Assembly (NCBI GenBank): GCA_024398635.1
Contig: JAKSIV010000002.1
Span: forward strand, 62,001 to 126,000
DNA length: 64,000 bases
Origin: Bacteroidaceae bacterium
GTDB lineage: Bacteria > Bacteroidota > Bacteroidia > Bacteroidales > Bacteroidaceae
Reading direction: 5' to 3'
Below are positions 37,456 to 47,372 of this stretch, piece by piece. The notes beneath the pieces are model-generated. The model saw only the letters and a program-made list of their open reading frames with translations. It was not told the origin of the DNA and ran no database searches. Each line of letters opens with the position of its first letter. Position 1 is the stretch's first letter. The position numbers were made by a program, and so were the translations under genes.

Positions 37456-37464
37456 TAGAAGATT

Positions 37465-38547
37465 ATGAAAGCATATAAATTAATTGGTGTTTTGATGATT
37501 GCAGTTTTTGTTTGCGGCTGCAAGGGTAATAAAGATTCCGATAAGGATACTTCTGAAATGGCTCACGGCAGTTATAATGCCGAGAAGAATTTGGTGACAG
37601 TGGAGCCGTTGGAACGCAAGACGTTCAACAAGCAACTTATATGCAATGGTAAACTTGAGGCACAGGGTAAGGTGGGAGTGCAGTTTGCTACACAGGGCAC
37701 AATTGCGCAGATTAATGTGCGTGACGGACAGAAAGTGCAGAAAGGCCAGATACTGGCATCGCTTGACAAGGAGCAGCCCAAGCGCCAGTTGGAACAGGCA
37801 CGTTTGGCTTTTGACAAGGCCGAAATGAATCTGGCTGACCGTCTGCTGGACTATGGATATACCCTGGCGGATACCGCCAAGATCCCGGCCGAGCAGAAAC
37901 GTGTGATTTATATCAATACCGGTTTTATTGATGCCCAAATGGCGCTTGAGAATGCAGAACGTACCTATAAACAGTGTGACCTTAAAGCTCCTTTTACAGG
38001 TAAGGTGGCCAATATGAGGGGACGTGTTTATGAACAGGGAGGACAGTTCTGCTCTATGATTGATGACAGCCGTTATCTGGTGCGTTTCAGCGTGCTGGAG
38101 ACCGAGTATAAGTTTGTGAGCGTGGGGCAACAGGTGCTGGTATCGCCATTTATCAATAACGAGGTTGAACTAAAAGGAACAATCTTATCAATCAACCCCT
38201 CTGTTGACCAAAACGGACAGATATCCGTAACGGCACAGGTACCGGGATCAGATGAGCTTATGGACGGAATGAATGTTCGAATTACTGTTGAGAACACTAT
38301 TCCTAATCAATTGGTTGTTCCTAAGAGTGCTGTTGTTATTCGCGATAATATGGATGTTCTGTTTAGAATAGATAGGCGAACCGGTCACAGTCTATGGACA
38401 TATGTTAATGTTTTGATGTCAAACACCACTCACCATGTTATTGAACCTAATAGAGATCGTGGTGCCGATTTGAATCCGGGTGACTTAATCATAACGAGTG
38501 GCAATCTGAATTTAGGTGATGACGCGGAGGTGGTAATTGCAAAGTGA
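37465..38547 (+). CDS. RND efflux periplasmic adaptor (membrane fusion lipoprotein)
   Basis: Links the inner-membrane RND pump to the TolC channel. It has 360 residues. The lipobox cysteine is C19 (VCGC). Next come a biotinyl-lipoyl half (GTIAQINVRDGQKVQKGQILA), a helical hairpin near 105-170, the second lipoyl half (CDLKAPFTGKVANMRGRVYE), then beta-barrel and membrane-proximal domains. It lies 9 bases after the TolC gene and 6 bases before the first pump. Confidence 0.9.
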   Translation: MKAYKLIGVLMIAVFVCGCKGNKDSDKDTSEMAHGSYNAEKNLVTVEPLERKTFNKQLICNGKLEAQGKVGVQFATQGTIAQINVRDGQKVQKGQILASLDKEQPKRQLEQARLAFDKAEMNLADRLLDYGYTLADTAKIPAEQKRVIYINTGFIDAQMALENAERTYKQCDLKAPFTGKVANMRGRVYEQGGQFCSMIDDSRYLVRFSVLETEYKFVSVGQQVLVSPFINNEVELKGTILSINPSVDQNGQISVTAQVPGSDELMDGMNVRITVENTIPNQLVVPKSAVVIRDNMDVLFRIDRRTGHSLWTYVNVLMSNTTHHVIEPNRDRGADLNPGDLIITSGNLNLGDDAEVVIAK

Positions 38548-38553
38548 TTTATC

Positions 38554-41500
38554 ATGTTTAAAGGATTGATAAAACGCCCGATAGCGGTAACCATGGTGCT
38601 TATTGCGGTCATGGTGCTGGGTATTGTCGCTATACGGAAGCTGCCGGTATCACTTGTGCCGGACATAAACATGCCGCAGATAACGGTACAGTTTACATCA
38701 CCTGACCGCAGTGCACGTGAGGTTAATGACTTGATGCTGACATCTCTGCGCTCACAGTTGGTGCAGGTACCTCAGCTTAAGGATATTGTCTGCACGGCCA
38801 AGGACGGCGGCGGGCTTATTGAGATGACTTTTGAATATGGTGCCGACGCCGATTACATATTTATAGACGTGAACGAGCGTGTGGACCGCGCTACAGGTGG
38901 TTGGGATGCCCGCGAGGAGCGCCCAATGATTGCCCGTGCCAGCGCAACGGATATTCCGGCGTTCTTTATCAACGTATCACTCAAGGACAATGAACATACT
39001 GGTGGTACACGTATGCTTGAGATGAGTGATTTTTGCCGTCAGGTAATAACGCGCCGTCTGGAACAGTTGCCGCAAGTGGCTATGGTGGATATATCGGGAG
39101 TGTTATATCCGCAGCTGCTTATTATTCCTGATATGGAGAAACTGCGCGCTTTAGGTGTAAATGAGAATACTTTGAGTGGTGCCATCCAGAATGCCAACGT
39201 GAGTTTGGGCAGTCTCTCCATCCGTGATGGCGAGTACCGTTTTGACGTGCGTTTTGAGTCAAGCGTGGTCACGCGTGAGGATGTAGAGAACGTATGGCTT
39301 AAACTGGGCGGTCGTACTTATCAGATAAAGGATCTTGCCGAGGTACGTGAGGAACAGCAGCGCCAGAAGGGCATGATTACCGCCGAAGGCAAGCAGTGTG
39401 TGACAATGGCTGTGATTAAACGATCCGATGCACGTATGGCAGAATTGCGTGATGGAATACAAGGACTTATGAATTCATTTGAACGTGATTATCCGGACTT
39501 GGATTTCCAGATTACACGTGACCAGACAGAGTTGCTGGATTACTCAATAAACAATATGGTGCGTAACCTTTTGTTCGGTGCGCTGTTTGCTTGTATCATA
39601 ATCTTCTTCTTTATGCGGGACTTGCGCAGCCCGCTTTTAGTGGTCATTACCATTCCTACAGCATTGATTCTATCATTCCTGTTCTTCTATGTTTTGCACA
39701 TATCAATCAACATCATATCGTTGTCCGGTCTTGTGTTGGGCTTGGGTATGATGGTCGACAACTCCATAATCACCATTGACAACATCACCCAGCGTTGGCA
39801 GAAGGGTGAGCTGCTGGAGAATGCCTGCGTGTATGGTACGCAAGAGGTGTTTACACCTATGCTTAGCTCGGTACTTACCACGTGCGCCATATTCATCCCG
39901 CTTATCTTTATGAGCGGCATAGCAGGCGCCTTGTTCTATGATGAGGCAATGGCTGTAACTATAACACTGCTGTCGGCCCTTATCATGTCTGTGTTGGTTA
40001 TCCCGGTGTTCTACTACAGATTTTACCGTAAGCAGCCTTGCTTTAAGCCCAACAAGTTTATAAGCAAGATCAGCGTGGGCAACATGACACGGAGCTATGA
40101 CGGGATACTTGGCTGGTTTTTCCGCCGCAGGGGCGTAATGTGGGGAATTTTTGGCGCAGCCGTTCTGCTTATCGGTGTGTTGTTCATCAACCTTGACAAA
40201 CAGAAACTGCCGACTCTGTCGCACAGCGATACGCTGCTAAACATTGAGTGGAACGAGCGTATTCCTATTGAGGAGAACAATCGCCGTTGCGAGCAGATTA
40301 TGGCGCAGTTCCCCGATATGGTGGAGCAATACACGGCAATGACGGGGGCGCAGCAGTTCGCGCTTTCACATACCCGTGAGATGGGATTATCTGAGGCAAC
40401 AGTCTATATCAAGGCTGACGGAACAAAAGAAATTGATGAGATTGAATCAAAAGAAAATGATTTCGTTACTCAGAATTGGCCGATGGCTGTGCACGGTTGT
40501 CAGGTGTCAGGAAACATTTTTGATATGTTGTTCTCTGATAAGGACGCACCGCTGGTGGCACGCATTAAGCGTACTGATGGCTCTACTCCGGAGCCCGACC
40601 AACTTACCACGCTACTTTATTCGCTGCGAGAAGCACTGCCGCAGGTTTACATCCCGCAGCCTGAGTGGAACGAGTACATAGAACTTATTACCGATCCGGA
40701 GCGTTTGGCTCTGTATGATGTCAGTTTCGGGCAGGTGTTGAATTACTTGCAGCATGCCATGAACGCAGGATCAGTACTGCGCATATCCAAGGGTGATTTC
40801 TCAATGCCGGTTGTGATAGGTGTGGGTACAAAAGAGGCAAAGGATCTGATTCAGGGCAGTTATATTGATACATATGGCGGGCGTGTCCCGCTTGAAATCC
40901 TGCTCAAGGAGACCCGTAACCGCGACCTCAAACAGATTGCCAGCGGTGTAGACGGAGAGTTCTATCCGCTTGAGCTGAACCTTAAGGGACGTGAAGCACG
41001 GGAGGCTATGGAAAAGATACAGGAAGTGGTTCGCGAGGATGACCGTTTTGACGTGAGCTTTAGTGGTACATATTTTACCAACCGTGAGATGATTAAAGAG
41101 CTTTGCGGAGTGCTTGTGATTTCAATCCTGCTGCTTTTCTTTATACTTGCAGCACAGTTTGAGAGCCTGGTCCAGCCGTTCATAATACTGAGTGAGCTGA
41201 TAATAGACATATTCGCCGTGCTGGGCATACTGTGGCTATTTGGAGAGAGTCTCAACCTTATGTCCATGATTGGTATGGTGGTTATGTGCGGCATCGTAAT
41301 CAATGACTCCATCCTTAAGGTGGATACCATTAACCGATTGCGTGAGAAAGGCTATGGTCTTAAGCGTGCCATCCTTGAAGCAGGCAGTCGCCGTCTCAAA
41401 GCTATAGTGATGACATCACTTACTACAATACTGGCTATAGCCCCGTTCCTGGTTCGCGGTGATATGGGCAGTGACCTGCAATATCCACTCTCATTGGCTC

Positions 41501-41589
41501 TTATCAGTGGAATGATAGCCGGAACCTTTGTAAGTGTATTCTTTGTACCTCTTGCATATTACGTAATTTACAAGCACACTGAACGATGA
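38554..41589 (+). CDS. RND efflux pump inner-membrane subunit 1
   Basis: A 1011-residue AcrB-type transporter with 12 predicted spans and two large periplasmic loops (about 35-330 and 535-850). The proton-relay span reads LGLGMMVDNSIITIDN, so only the first of the two AcrB aspartates is kept, the second being Asn. The TM10 position of the AcrB lysine is Asn (VVMCGIVINDSILKVD). It overlaps the next pump gene by 4 bases. Substrate unknown; a second, different pump gene right behind suggests a heteromeric pump like MdtB/MdtC. Confidence 0.9.
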   Translation: MFKGLIKRPIAVTMVLIAVMVLGIVAIRKLPVSLVPDINMPQITVQFTSPDRSAREVNDLMLTSLRSQLVQVPQLKDIVCTAKDGGGLIEMTFEYGADADYIFIDVNERVDRATGGWDAREERPMIARASATDIPAFFINVSLKDNEHTGGTRMLEMSDFCRQVITRRLEQLPQVAMVDISGVLYPQLLIIPDMEKLRALGVNENTLSGAIQNANVSLGSLSIRDGEYRFDVRFESSVVTREDVENVWLKLGGRTYQIKDLAEVREEQQRQKGMITAEGKQCVTMAVIKRSDARMAELRDGIQGLMNSFERDYPDLDFQITRDQTELLDYSINNMVRNLLFGALFACIIIFFFMRDLRSPLLVVITIPTALILSFLFFYVLHISINIISLSGLVLGLGMMVDNSIITIDNITQRWQKGELLENACVYGTQEVFTPMLSSVLTTCAIFIPLIFMSGIAGALFYDEAMAVTITLLSALIMSVLVIPVFYYRFYRKQPCFKPNKFISKISVGNMTRSYDGILGWFFRRRGVMWGIFGAAVLLIGVLFINLDKQKLPTLSHSDTLLNIEWNERIPIEENNRRCEQIMAQFPDMVEQYTAMTGAQQFALSHTREMGLSEATVYIKADGTKEIDEIESKENDFVTQNWPMAVHGCQVSGNIFDMLFSDKDAPLVARIKRTDGSTPEPDQLTTLLYSLREALPQVYIPQPEWNEYIELITDPERLALYDVSFGQVLNYLQHAMNAGSVLRISKGDFSMPVVIGVGTKEAKDLIQGSYIDTYGGRVPLEILLKETRNRDLKQIASGVDGEFYPLELNLKGREAREAMEKIQEVVREDDRFDVSFSGTYFTNREMIKELCGVLVISILLLFFILAAQFESLVQPFIILSELIIDIFAVLGILWLFGESLNLMSMIGMVVMCGIVINDSILKVDTINRLREKGYGLKRAILEAGSRRLKAIVMTSLTTILAIAPFLVRGDMGSDLQYPLSLALISGMIAGTFVSVFFVPLAYYVIYKHTER

Positions 41590-44500
41590 CAGATTCCCAA
41601 AAGAGAAAAGGTCACGCCTTTTCCATTATTCTTATAATGATTGTGCTGATGCTGGTAGGTGCCGCTTGCATCCCGTTCTTAAATGTGCAGTATAATCCAT
41701 TGAAAGAGAATCTAAATCTGTATGTCTCATTTATAGGTAACGGATCGGCGCGAGTTCTGGAGACCGAGGTTACATCGGTAATTGAAGGTGCGTTGAATAC
41801 GGTGGAAGGCGTAAGTAGTATAAACGCTGAAACATATCAGGGAGGAGGAAATATATCTCTTTATTTCAAGAAGGGGACCAATATGGAAACTACACGTTTT
41901 GATGTGTCCACACGGCTCCGTCAAATACGTTCAAAACTACCGGATGGTACATATTTAGGTTTGAGTGGTTCAGTAGGCGGCGGAGGACGTGGCAGTGAGC
42001 AGATACTTCGTTATACGATGAATGCTGATATGCCGGCCATTGAGATAGTGAGATTTGCAGAAGACCATCTGATAATACCGCTTTCAAGAATAGAGGGAGT
42101 GGAGAGCGTGAGTACATCGGGCGCAATGCTGTATGAGTGGGTGCTCACGTTTGATCCCAATTCATTGCGTGCTGTGGGTATGGGTCCCGGTAACCTTAGC
42201 GAAGCTCTGAACCGGTATTTCCAGAACAGCATTGTAGGTACTGAGGTGATGGAGGACCATCTGATGTTGGTACGCCTTAAGAGTCGGGATTTAACGGGGG
42301 ACCTGGAACGAATTCCTATAGGAAAGGTTAACGGCCGAATGTATTATATGGGCGATTTTGCAACCGTACAATACCGTGAGCAGATACCCTCCTCGTATTA
42401 CAGGATAAATGGTCTTAACACAATCAACTTATATGTTTCGGCACTGGAGGGTATAAATACTATAGCTGTAACTGCCGCGGTTAAAGAAAAGATGGAGGAG
42501 TTGAAGGCTTCTCTACCGGAGAGCTATGCAATTAAACTGAATTATGATGCATCGGAGTATCTGAATAATGAGATTGAGAAGATATTCTTGCGTGCCGTGA
42601 TTTCGTTGGCCATTTTGCTGTTGTTCGTGTTGGCGGTGAGCCGTAGTTTCAGATATCTGACGGTTATAGGTCTTACCATAATTGCCAACCTGTTGAGTGC
42701 GGTAATATTTTACAAGTTGTTTGGAGTTGATATTGAACTCTATTCAATGGCGGGTATAACGGTATCATTGGGTATTATAATAGATACGGCAATTGTGATT
42801 GCCGACCATTATACATACTATGGCAACCGTAAAGTGATGTTCTCAATCACCGGTGCTTTGCTGACCACTATTGCAGCTATGTTGCTGGTTTTCTTTTTAC
42901 CTGAAGGATCAAGAGCTAACCTTAATGATTTTATATGGGTGATAGTGATTAATCTCACGCTATCCATCTTGATTGCGTTCTTGTTTGTGCCGGCTCTGCT
43001 GGAATATATGCCCCTTAAGAACAAGGGCGTGGTTAGGAACACGATGAAACGCAGGCGTCGTTTAGTACGACGTACTGCACGTTATGTGCGTGTTACAACC
43101 TGGAGCCGCAGTCACAGATGGATATACATAGTGGCTATAATATGGCTTTTTGGTATTCCCATCCAGCTTTTGCCCGGTCAGGTACACCATAATAAATCTG
43201 AACAGGGTGAAGATAATACTAAAGGTGGTCTGGTAGGTCTTTACAACAGTTCCATAGGGAGCAAGTGGTACCAGCGTAATAAGGCTTGGTTTGAGTATTC
43301 TTTAGGTGGAACATTGAACCTTTTTCAGAAACACTCAAAAGGTCGTATGTCATTCAACCGTGATGAGGAACAGCATGAAATAGTTTTAAATGTTAATGCT
43401 GAGCTGGCCGAAGGTCAAACTGTACAGCAACTGAATGAGATTGTAAAGGAGATGGAGAACTGGTTGCAGCAGTATGAAGAGATAAGTGACTTCTACACTA
43501 CTCTGTCGGGTACACGTGGATCTCTTGAGATACACTTCAAAGAACCATACCAGAAAACCCGTTTCCCCTTTGAACTTAAAGAGCTTCTATGGGCCAGGGC
43601 GATGAGATTTGGGGGAGCGACGTGGTCTATCCCGAGCCTTGGCGAAAATGATGAGTTTTATACTAACAGTGTATATCGGACAAGTTGGTCAAACAGCGTT
43701 GACTTGTTTGGCTATAATTATGATCTTTTGTATCGCTATGCCGAAGAGTTTATAGATTCACTTAAACTGAATCGCCGTGTGAATGGGCAGGCTGGATTCA
43801 GTGGCGGTGGATGGAACTCATATGTTGCGAATGAGTTCTACATGGATTTGGATATGGAAAAGATAGTACGTCAGGGAACTGATTTAAACCGGTACTTGTC
43901 TTATCTACGTGAGCAGCTCTATGACAGTCGTGGCGGGCAAGGTGTATATGATGGACATAATTTTATACCGGTTAGATTGGTTTCATCAGAAAAGGACTAT
44001 TATGACCTGTGGCATATACGTAATGATATGGTCGTCATAGACAGTATGAATACCCGTCTGAATGACTTGGGCTCAATAACAAAACGTCGTACGGGACTCA
44101 CTATTCAACGTAATAATCAGGAGTATAGGATAACGGTTGGATATGATTTCATAGGTACATGGGATTTGAGGTACAAGATGGAGAGTGATTTAATAAAACG
44201 TTTCAATGAACGACTGCCAATGGGCTTCAGAGTTGGTAGTAACTATAATTTTGGATGGTGGAATGAGCAAAAACAAAAAACAGCTTTGATATTTGTTGTT
44301 GTGCTGGTCATTTTCATGATCTGCGCATCCATGTTTGAATCTTTCAAAGAGCCGTTTGTGATAATTCTGCTTATCCCGGTCAGTTTTATGGGGTTGTTTA
44401 TATCGTATCCTATATTCGGAGTGTCGTTTGGGCAAGGCGGATTTGCGGCAATGATTATGCTTTGCGGTATCACCGTTAATGCGGGAATTTATCTGACATC

Positions 44501-44780
44501 GGAGTACCGTACTATCGCCGCGGCAACTGGCCGAATCGGCCTCAAGACATACGTGAAGGCATATAACCGCAAGATAATACCTACCATGCTTACCATTCTG
44601 AGTACCGTTCTGGGACTCATCCCGTTCCTTTTTGACGGTCGAGACAGCCAGTTTTGGTTCAGCTTTGCGGTGGGCGTCATGAGCGGCATGCTCTTCTCCG
44701 TAATCGCAATCGTCCTGATCATGCCGGTATTCTTTCCATTGAAAAAACATATGAATAGAACTTCCCCTAGTATACCATAA
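41586..44780 (+). CDS. RND efflux pump inner-membrane subunit 2
   Basis: A 1064-residue RND transporter, clearly divergent from subunit 1. The relay span reads VSLGIIIDTAIVIADH, again with one aspartate only, and TM10 reads MLCGITVNAGIYLTSEYR with no lysine. The second periplasmic half carries an unusual stretch near 540-585 (KSEQGEDNTKGGLVGLYNS) before the porter domain. The ATGA overlap with subunit 1 argues for equal production and a mixed trimer. Confidence 0.87.
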   Translation: MTDSQKRKGHAFSIILIMIVLMLVGAACIPFLNVQYNPLKENLNLYVSFIGNGSARVLETEVTSVIEGALNTVEGVSSINAETYQGGGNISLYFKKGTNMETTRFDVSTRLRQIRSKLPDGTYLGLSGSVGGGGRGSEQILRYTMNADMPAIEIVRFAEDHLIIPLSRIEGVESVSTSGAMLYEWVLTFDPNSLRAVGMGPGNLSEALNRYFQNSIVGTEVMEDHLMLVRLKSRDLTGDLERIPIGKVNGRMYYMGDFATVQYREQIPSSYYRINGLNTINLYVSALEGINTIAVTAAVKEKMEELKASLPESYAIKLNYDASEYLNNEIEKIFLRAVISLAILLLFVLAVSRSFRYLTVIGLTIIANLLSAVIFYKLFGVDIELYSMAGITVSLGIIIDTAIVIADHYTYYGNRKVMFSITGALLTTIAAMLLVFFLPEGSRANLNDFIWVIVINLTLSILIAFLFVPALLEYMPLKNKGVVRNTMKRRRRLVRRTARYVRVTTWSRSHRWIYIVAIIWLFGIPIQLLPGQVHHNKSEQGEDNTKGGLVGLYNSSIGSKWYQRNKAWFEYSLGGTLNLFQKHSKGRMSFNRDEEQHEIVLNVNAELAEGQTVQQLNEIVKEMENWLQQYEEISDFYTTLSGTRGSLEIHFKEPYQKTRFPFELKELLWARAMRFGGATWSIPSLGENDEFYTNSVYRTSWSNSVDLFGYNYDLLYRYAEEFIDSLKLNRRVNGQAGFSGGGWNSYVANEFYMDLDMEKIVRQGTDLNRYLSYLREQLYDSRGGQGVYDGHNFIPVRLVSSEKDYYDLWHIRNDMVVIDSMNTRLNDLGSITKRRTGLTIQRNNQEYRITVGYDFIGTWDLRYKMESDLIKRFNERLPMGFRVGSNYNFGWWNEQKQKTALIFVVVLVIFMICASMFESFKEPFVIILLIPVSFMGLFISYPIFGVSFGQGGFAAMIMLCGITVNAGIYLTSEYRTIAAATGRIGLKTYVKAYNRKIIPTMLTILSTVLGLIPFLFDGRDSQFWFSFAVGVMSGMLFSVIAIVLIMPVFFPLKKHMNRTSPSIP

Positions 44781-44866
44781 ACTGTACCGGCTGGTGGACT
44801 AGTTCAGATGTAGAGGATTTAAACATAATTATGAAATAAAACTGTCAAAACATAACGTATTCATAC

Positions 44867-44874
44867 TATCTTGC
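44867..44874 (+). promoter_or_regulatory. Possible promoter for the small membrane protein
   Basis: TATCTTGC at 44867-44874 is one or two changes from TAnnTTTG, with TGTC 20 bases upstream. The start codon is 38 bases downstream. Nothing else is evident in the 132-base gap after the efflux operon. Confidence 0.3.
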
Positions 44875-44912
44875 CGTTGTATTAGTGGTATGGACTAAAA
44901 ACATAGGGGCTT

Positions 44913-45206
44913 ATGGATACAAACTCATTTCCCGATAATGATAAGGATTCGGCTAATAACAGCAAGAGTCGCATAACCTGGATAACCATAATAATTGTAC
45001 TGGCGGTTGCAATAATTGCATTGGTTGTATCCTTGTTTGTATTGCGTACATCCCGCTTGGATGCTGATGGTTTAAATGAGCCAAATATAGAAAGCAGGGA
45101 AACTGATGGCATAAAAACTGATTACATAGATGACGAGGAAGATGGCTCCATCACGAATCCTGTGGTCGTGAAAAGCTCTGCTTTGAATAGGAATCAAGCA
45201 ATATAA
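44913..45206 (+). CDS. Small single-span membrane protein, unknown function
   Basis: A 97-residue protein with a charged, Ser/Asp/Asn-rich N-terminus (about 1-18), one strong membrane span near 23-46 (ITIIIVLAVAIIALVVSLFV), and an acidic C-terminal tail (DDEEDG). I do not recognise it. It lies between the efflux operon and the tRNA gene and shares the AT-rich look of the accessory block. A hairpin follows its stop at 45212. Confidence 0.6.
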   Translation: MDTNSFPDNDKDSANNSKSRITWITIIIVLAVAIIALVVSLFVLRTSRLDADGLNEPNIESRETDGIKTDYIDDEEDGSITNPVVVKSSALNRNQAI

Positions 45207-45211
45207 AAAAA

Positions 45212-45231
45212 GATAACCTGTTCAGGTTATC
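45212..45231. terminator. Bidirectional terminator between small membrane protein and tRNA-Asn
   Basis: GATAACCTG (45212-45220), TT, CAGGTTATC (45223-45231). On the minus strand the stem is followed by TTTTTTT, a strong terminator for the tRNA transcript. On the plus strand it is followed by CCTTTAAAT, which is weaker. Confidence 0.7.
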
Positions 45232-45254
45232 CCTTTAAATCTGCCCCAAGAATA

Positions 45255-45330
45255 CGTGGCGGATGTTTACCAAAAGGTGAGGCTCGAGGCGGGGACTTTG
45301 CACTAAGCGAATTACCTCATCCGTATCACG
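45255..45330. other. Possible folded trailer between tRNA-Asn and its terminator
   Basis: The 112-base stretch between the tRNA 3' end and the terminator has CGTGGCGGATG (45255-45265) facing CATCCGTATCACG (45318-45330), which can pair with a small bulge. No gene is seen. It may be just a folded tRNA trailer. Confidence 0.25.
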
Positions 45331-45343
45331 GTTTACTTCTGTG

Positions 45344-45417
45344 CGCTCCTTCTAGGACTTGAACCTAGGACCCCCTGATTAACAGTCAGATGCTCTAACC
45401 AACTGAGCTAAAGAAGC
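45344..45417 (-). tRNA. tRNA-Asn (anticodon GTT)
   Basis: Read on the minus strand, the 74-base gene begins GCTTCTT and the 3' acceptor strand is AAGGAGC (one G-T pair), with discriminator G. The D arm has AGCTCAGTTGGTTAGAGC, the anticodon loop is CTGTTAA with anticodon GTT, and the T arm is CTAGG-TTCAAGT-CCTAG. CCA is not encoded. Its 3' end faces the AT-rich accessory block. Confidence 0.95.
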
Positions 45418-45526
45418 TTTTTGCCACATTCGGAGCACTGCTGCTCTCAAACGCGGTGCAAATTTACCGCCTTTTTTGAAATATCCAACATCTGCGGCCA
45501 AAAAAAATCTGCCGTAACACCAAAAA

Positions 45527-45558
45527 TTCGGTGATAAGGTTAAAATTGTATATCTTCG
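45527..45558 (+). promoter_or_regulatory. Promoter for the S41 protease
   Basis: TTCG at 45527-45530, 20 bases, TATCTTCG at 45551-45558; each box differs by one base from the Bacteroidetes consensus. Confidence 0.5.
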
Positions 45559-45579
45559 CAGAAACGAATCACAGTTACT

Positions 45580-47241
45580 ATGAAGAGATTTTTCAAGGGC
45601 GTTGCCCTTCTTGCCATAATGGGTCTTGTGTCAGCCAGGGTAAATGCGCAGAAGACCGAGGACCACAATTTTGAGATTGCCAAGAATCTGGAGGTTTTCC
45701 ATGAGATAGTCAGCGAGTTGGACCGCTATTATGTGGATACCATAAGTCCCACCAAGACCATTGAGACCGGAATTCAGGCGATGCTTCGCGGCATTGACCC
45801 GTACACGGAGTATTATCCGGAGAAAGATATGAATGACCTTAAGATGATTACCACCGGAAAATACGCCGGAATTGGAGCGGTGATACGTCAGTATACGGGT
45901 CGTGATTATATCTATATCGATGAGCCTTATGAGGGTATGCCGGCCGCACGTTACGGACTCAAGGCCGGTGACGAGATCCTGAGTATTAACGGCGAGAGCA
46001 TGAAGGGTAAGGCATCGGCCTATGTGAGTGACCATCTGCGCGGTGAGGCTGACTCAAAGCTTACCGTTACGGTGCGTCGTCCCGGTGTTGCAGACTCGCT
46101 GGATATCGATATCATACGTAGCGTGATTGCCCTGCCGGCCGTACCTTATTACGGTATGTATAAGGGTTACGGCTATATCCTGCTGGAGCAGTTCACTGAG
46201 AAATGCTCGCGTAGCGTGATGCAGGCGGTCGTGGAGCTTAAGGAACAGGGCGCCAAGGGTATCATACTGGATCTGCGCGGTAACGGAGGCGGACTGCTTA
46301 ATGAGGCGGTTGAGATTGTGGGGCTGTTTGTACCAAAGGGCACCAAGCTGGTCGAGACCCGCGGCAAGATTCCTCAGGCTGCATCTACTTACGTTACTCA
46401 GCGTAATCCTATCGATGAGAATATTCCGCTGGTGGTTATGACCGATGACCAATCGGCATCGGCCTCGGAGATTGTGGCGGGCAGCCTTCAGGACCTGGAT
46501 CGTGCGGTGATTGTGGGAACACGTACGTTCGGAAAGGGTCTGGTGCAGACTACACGCATGCTGCCGTTTAACGGTACGCTTAAGGTTACCACGGCCAAGT
46601 ACTATATCCCAAGCGGCCGCTGCATCCAGGAGATAGACTACTCAAAACGTAATGACAAGGGACAGGCACAGCATATTCCGGACAGTCTGACAAAGGTGTT
46701 CTATACTGCAGCCGGTCGCCCGGTGCGTGACGGCGGTGGAATTCGTCCCGATGTGGCGTGCAAGCCTGACACTATGCCTGATATCCTTTATTACATATCA
46801 CAGAACGTGGTGTTGTTTGACTTTGTGAATGACTGGTGCACACACCATGAGACGATTGCTCCTGCCGATAAGTTTACCCTTTCTGACGAGGATTACAATG
46901 CATTCAAAGAGTTTGTGTGCAACAGCGATTTCAAGTATGAGAGCAACAGCGGCAAGGCATTGGAGTCTCTTAAGAAGATTGCACAGCGTGAAGGTCTGGC
47001 CGATAAGGCGCAGGATGAATTCAAGTCACTTGAGAGTAAGTTGCAGTATGACCTGAGGAATGACCTGGATGTGTTCCGCAGCGATCTGGAACGGGTTATT
47101 GCAATGGAGATTGTAATGCGCTATTATTATCAGCGCGGAATGGTGATGTTGAACATGAAATCAGATAAGTTCCTGGACGAGGCTGTACGTCTTATTGGTG
47201 ACAGTAAGCGTTATAACGATATCCTGGCAGGGCCCCAATGA
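45580..47241 (+). CDS. S41-family C-terminal processing peptidase (CtpA/Tsp type)
   Basis: A 553-residue exported serine protease. A signal peptide ends near AQ (residue 24). A PDZ domain lies near 85-170 (GIGAVIRQYTGRDYIYI, LKAGDEILSINGESM). The catalytic region has DLRGNGGGLLNEAVEI, the SASASE motif at 292-297 and the lysine K319 in TFGKGLVQ. The remaining 150 residues form a helical C-terminal part. It likely degrades or trims periplasmic proteins. Confidence 0.9.
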   Translation: MKRFFKGVALLAIMGLVSARVNAQKTEDHNFEIAKNLEVFHEIVSELDRYYVDTISPTKTIETGIQAMLRGIDPYTEYYPEKDMNDLKMITTGKYAGIGAVIRQYTGRDYIYIDEPYEGMPAARYGLKAGDEILSINGESMKGKASAYVSDHLRGEADSKLTVTVRRPGVADSLDIDIIRSVIALPAVPYYGMYKGYGYILLEQFTEKCSRSVMQAVVELKEQGAKGIILDLRGNGGGLLNEAVEIVGLFVPKGTKLVETRGKIPQAASTYVTQRNPIDENIPLVVMTDDQSASASEIVAGSLQDLDRAVIVGTRTFGKGLVQTTRMLPFNGTLKVTTAKYYIPSGRCIQEIDYSKRNDKGQAQHIPDSLTKVFYTAAGRPVRDGGGIRPDVACKPDTMPDILYYISQNVVLFDFVNDWCTHHETIAPADKFTLSDEDYNAFKEFVCNSDFKYESNSGKALESLKKIAQREGLADKAQDEFKSLESKLQYDLRNDLDVFRSDLERVIAMEIVMRYYYQRGMVMLNMKSDKFLDEAVRLIGDSKRYNDILAGPQ

Positions 47242-47355
47242 TTATAATGTGAAAGACAGATAGAGGAACAGCACTACTATCAGCAGTACAAGCACTATCA
47301 TCAGCAGTGAGCCCAGAAGGAAGTTGTTGTTGGATCTGATGGATCTTCTTCTCAT
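47242..47355 (-). CDS. Small single-span membrane protein, 37 residues
   Basis: A minus-strand frame starting at the ATG at 47353-47355 gives a 37-residue peptide: a basic start (MRRRSIRSNNN) and one long hydrophobic span (FLLGSLLMIVLVLLIVVLFL). A TAGCTTTG box lies 17 bases before the start. The frame is open further upstream to 47427, but that start would lie upstream of the promoter box. Its end abuts the S41 protease stop. Small size keeps confidence moderate. Confidence 0.4.
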   Translation of the reverse strand: MRRRSIRSNNNFLLGSLLMIVLVLLIVVLFLYLSFTL

Positions 47356-47372
47356 GACTTCTGAATTTTGTA

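Noticed and set aside
45344..45417. tRNA-Asn as the integration site of a genomic island covering 26-45 kb
   Set aside because: The 3' end of the tRNA does face the block, but I found no integrase gene and no repeat of the tRNA 3' end near 26 kb or elsewhere in the window.
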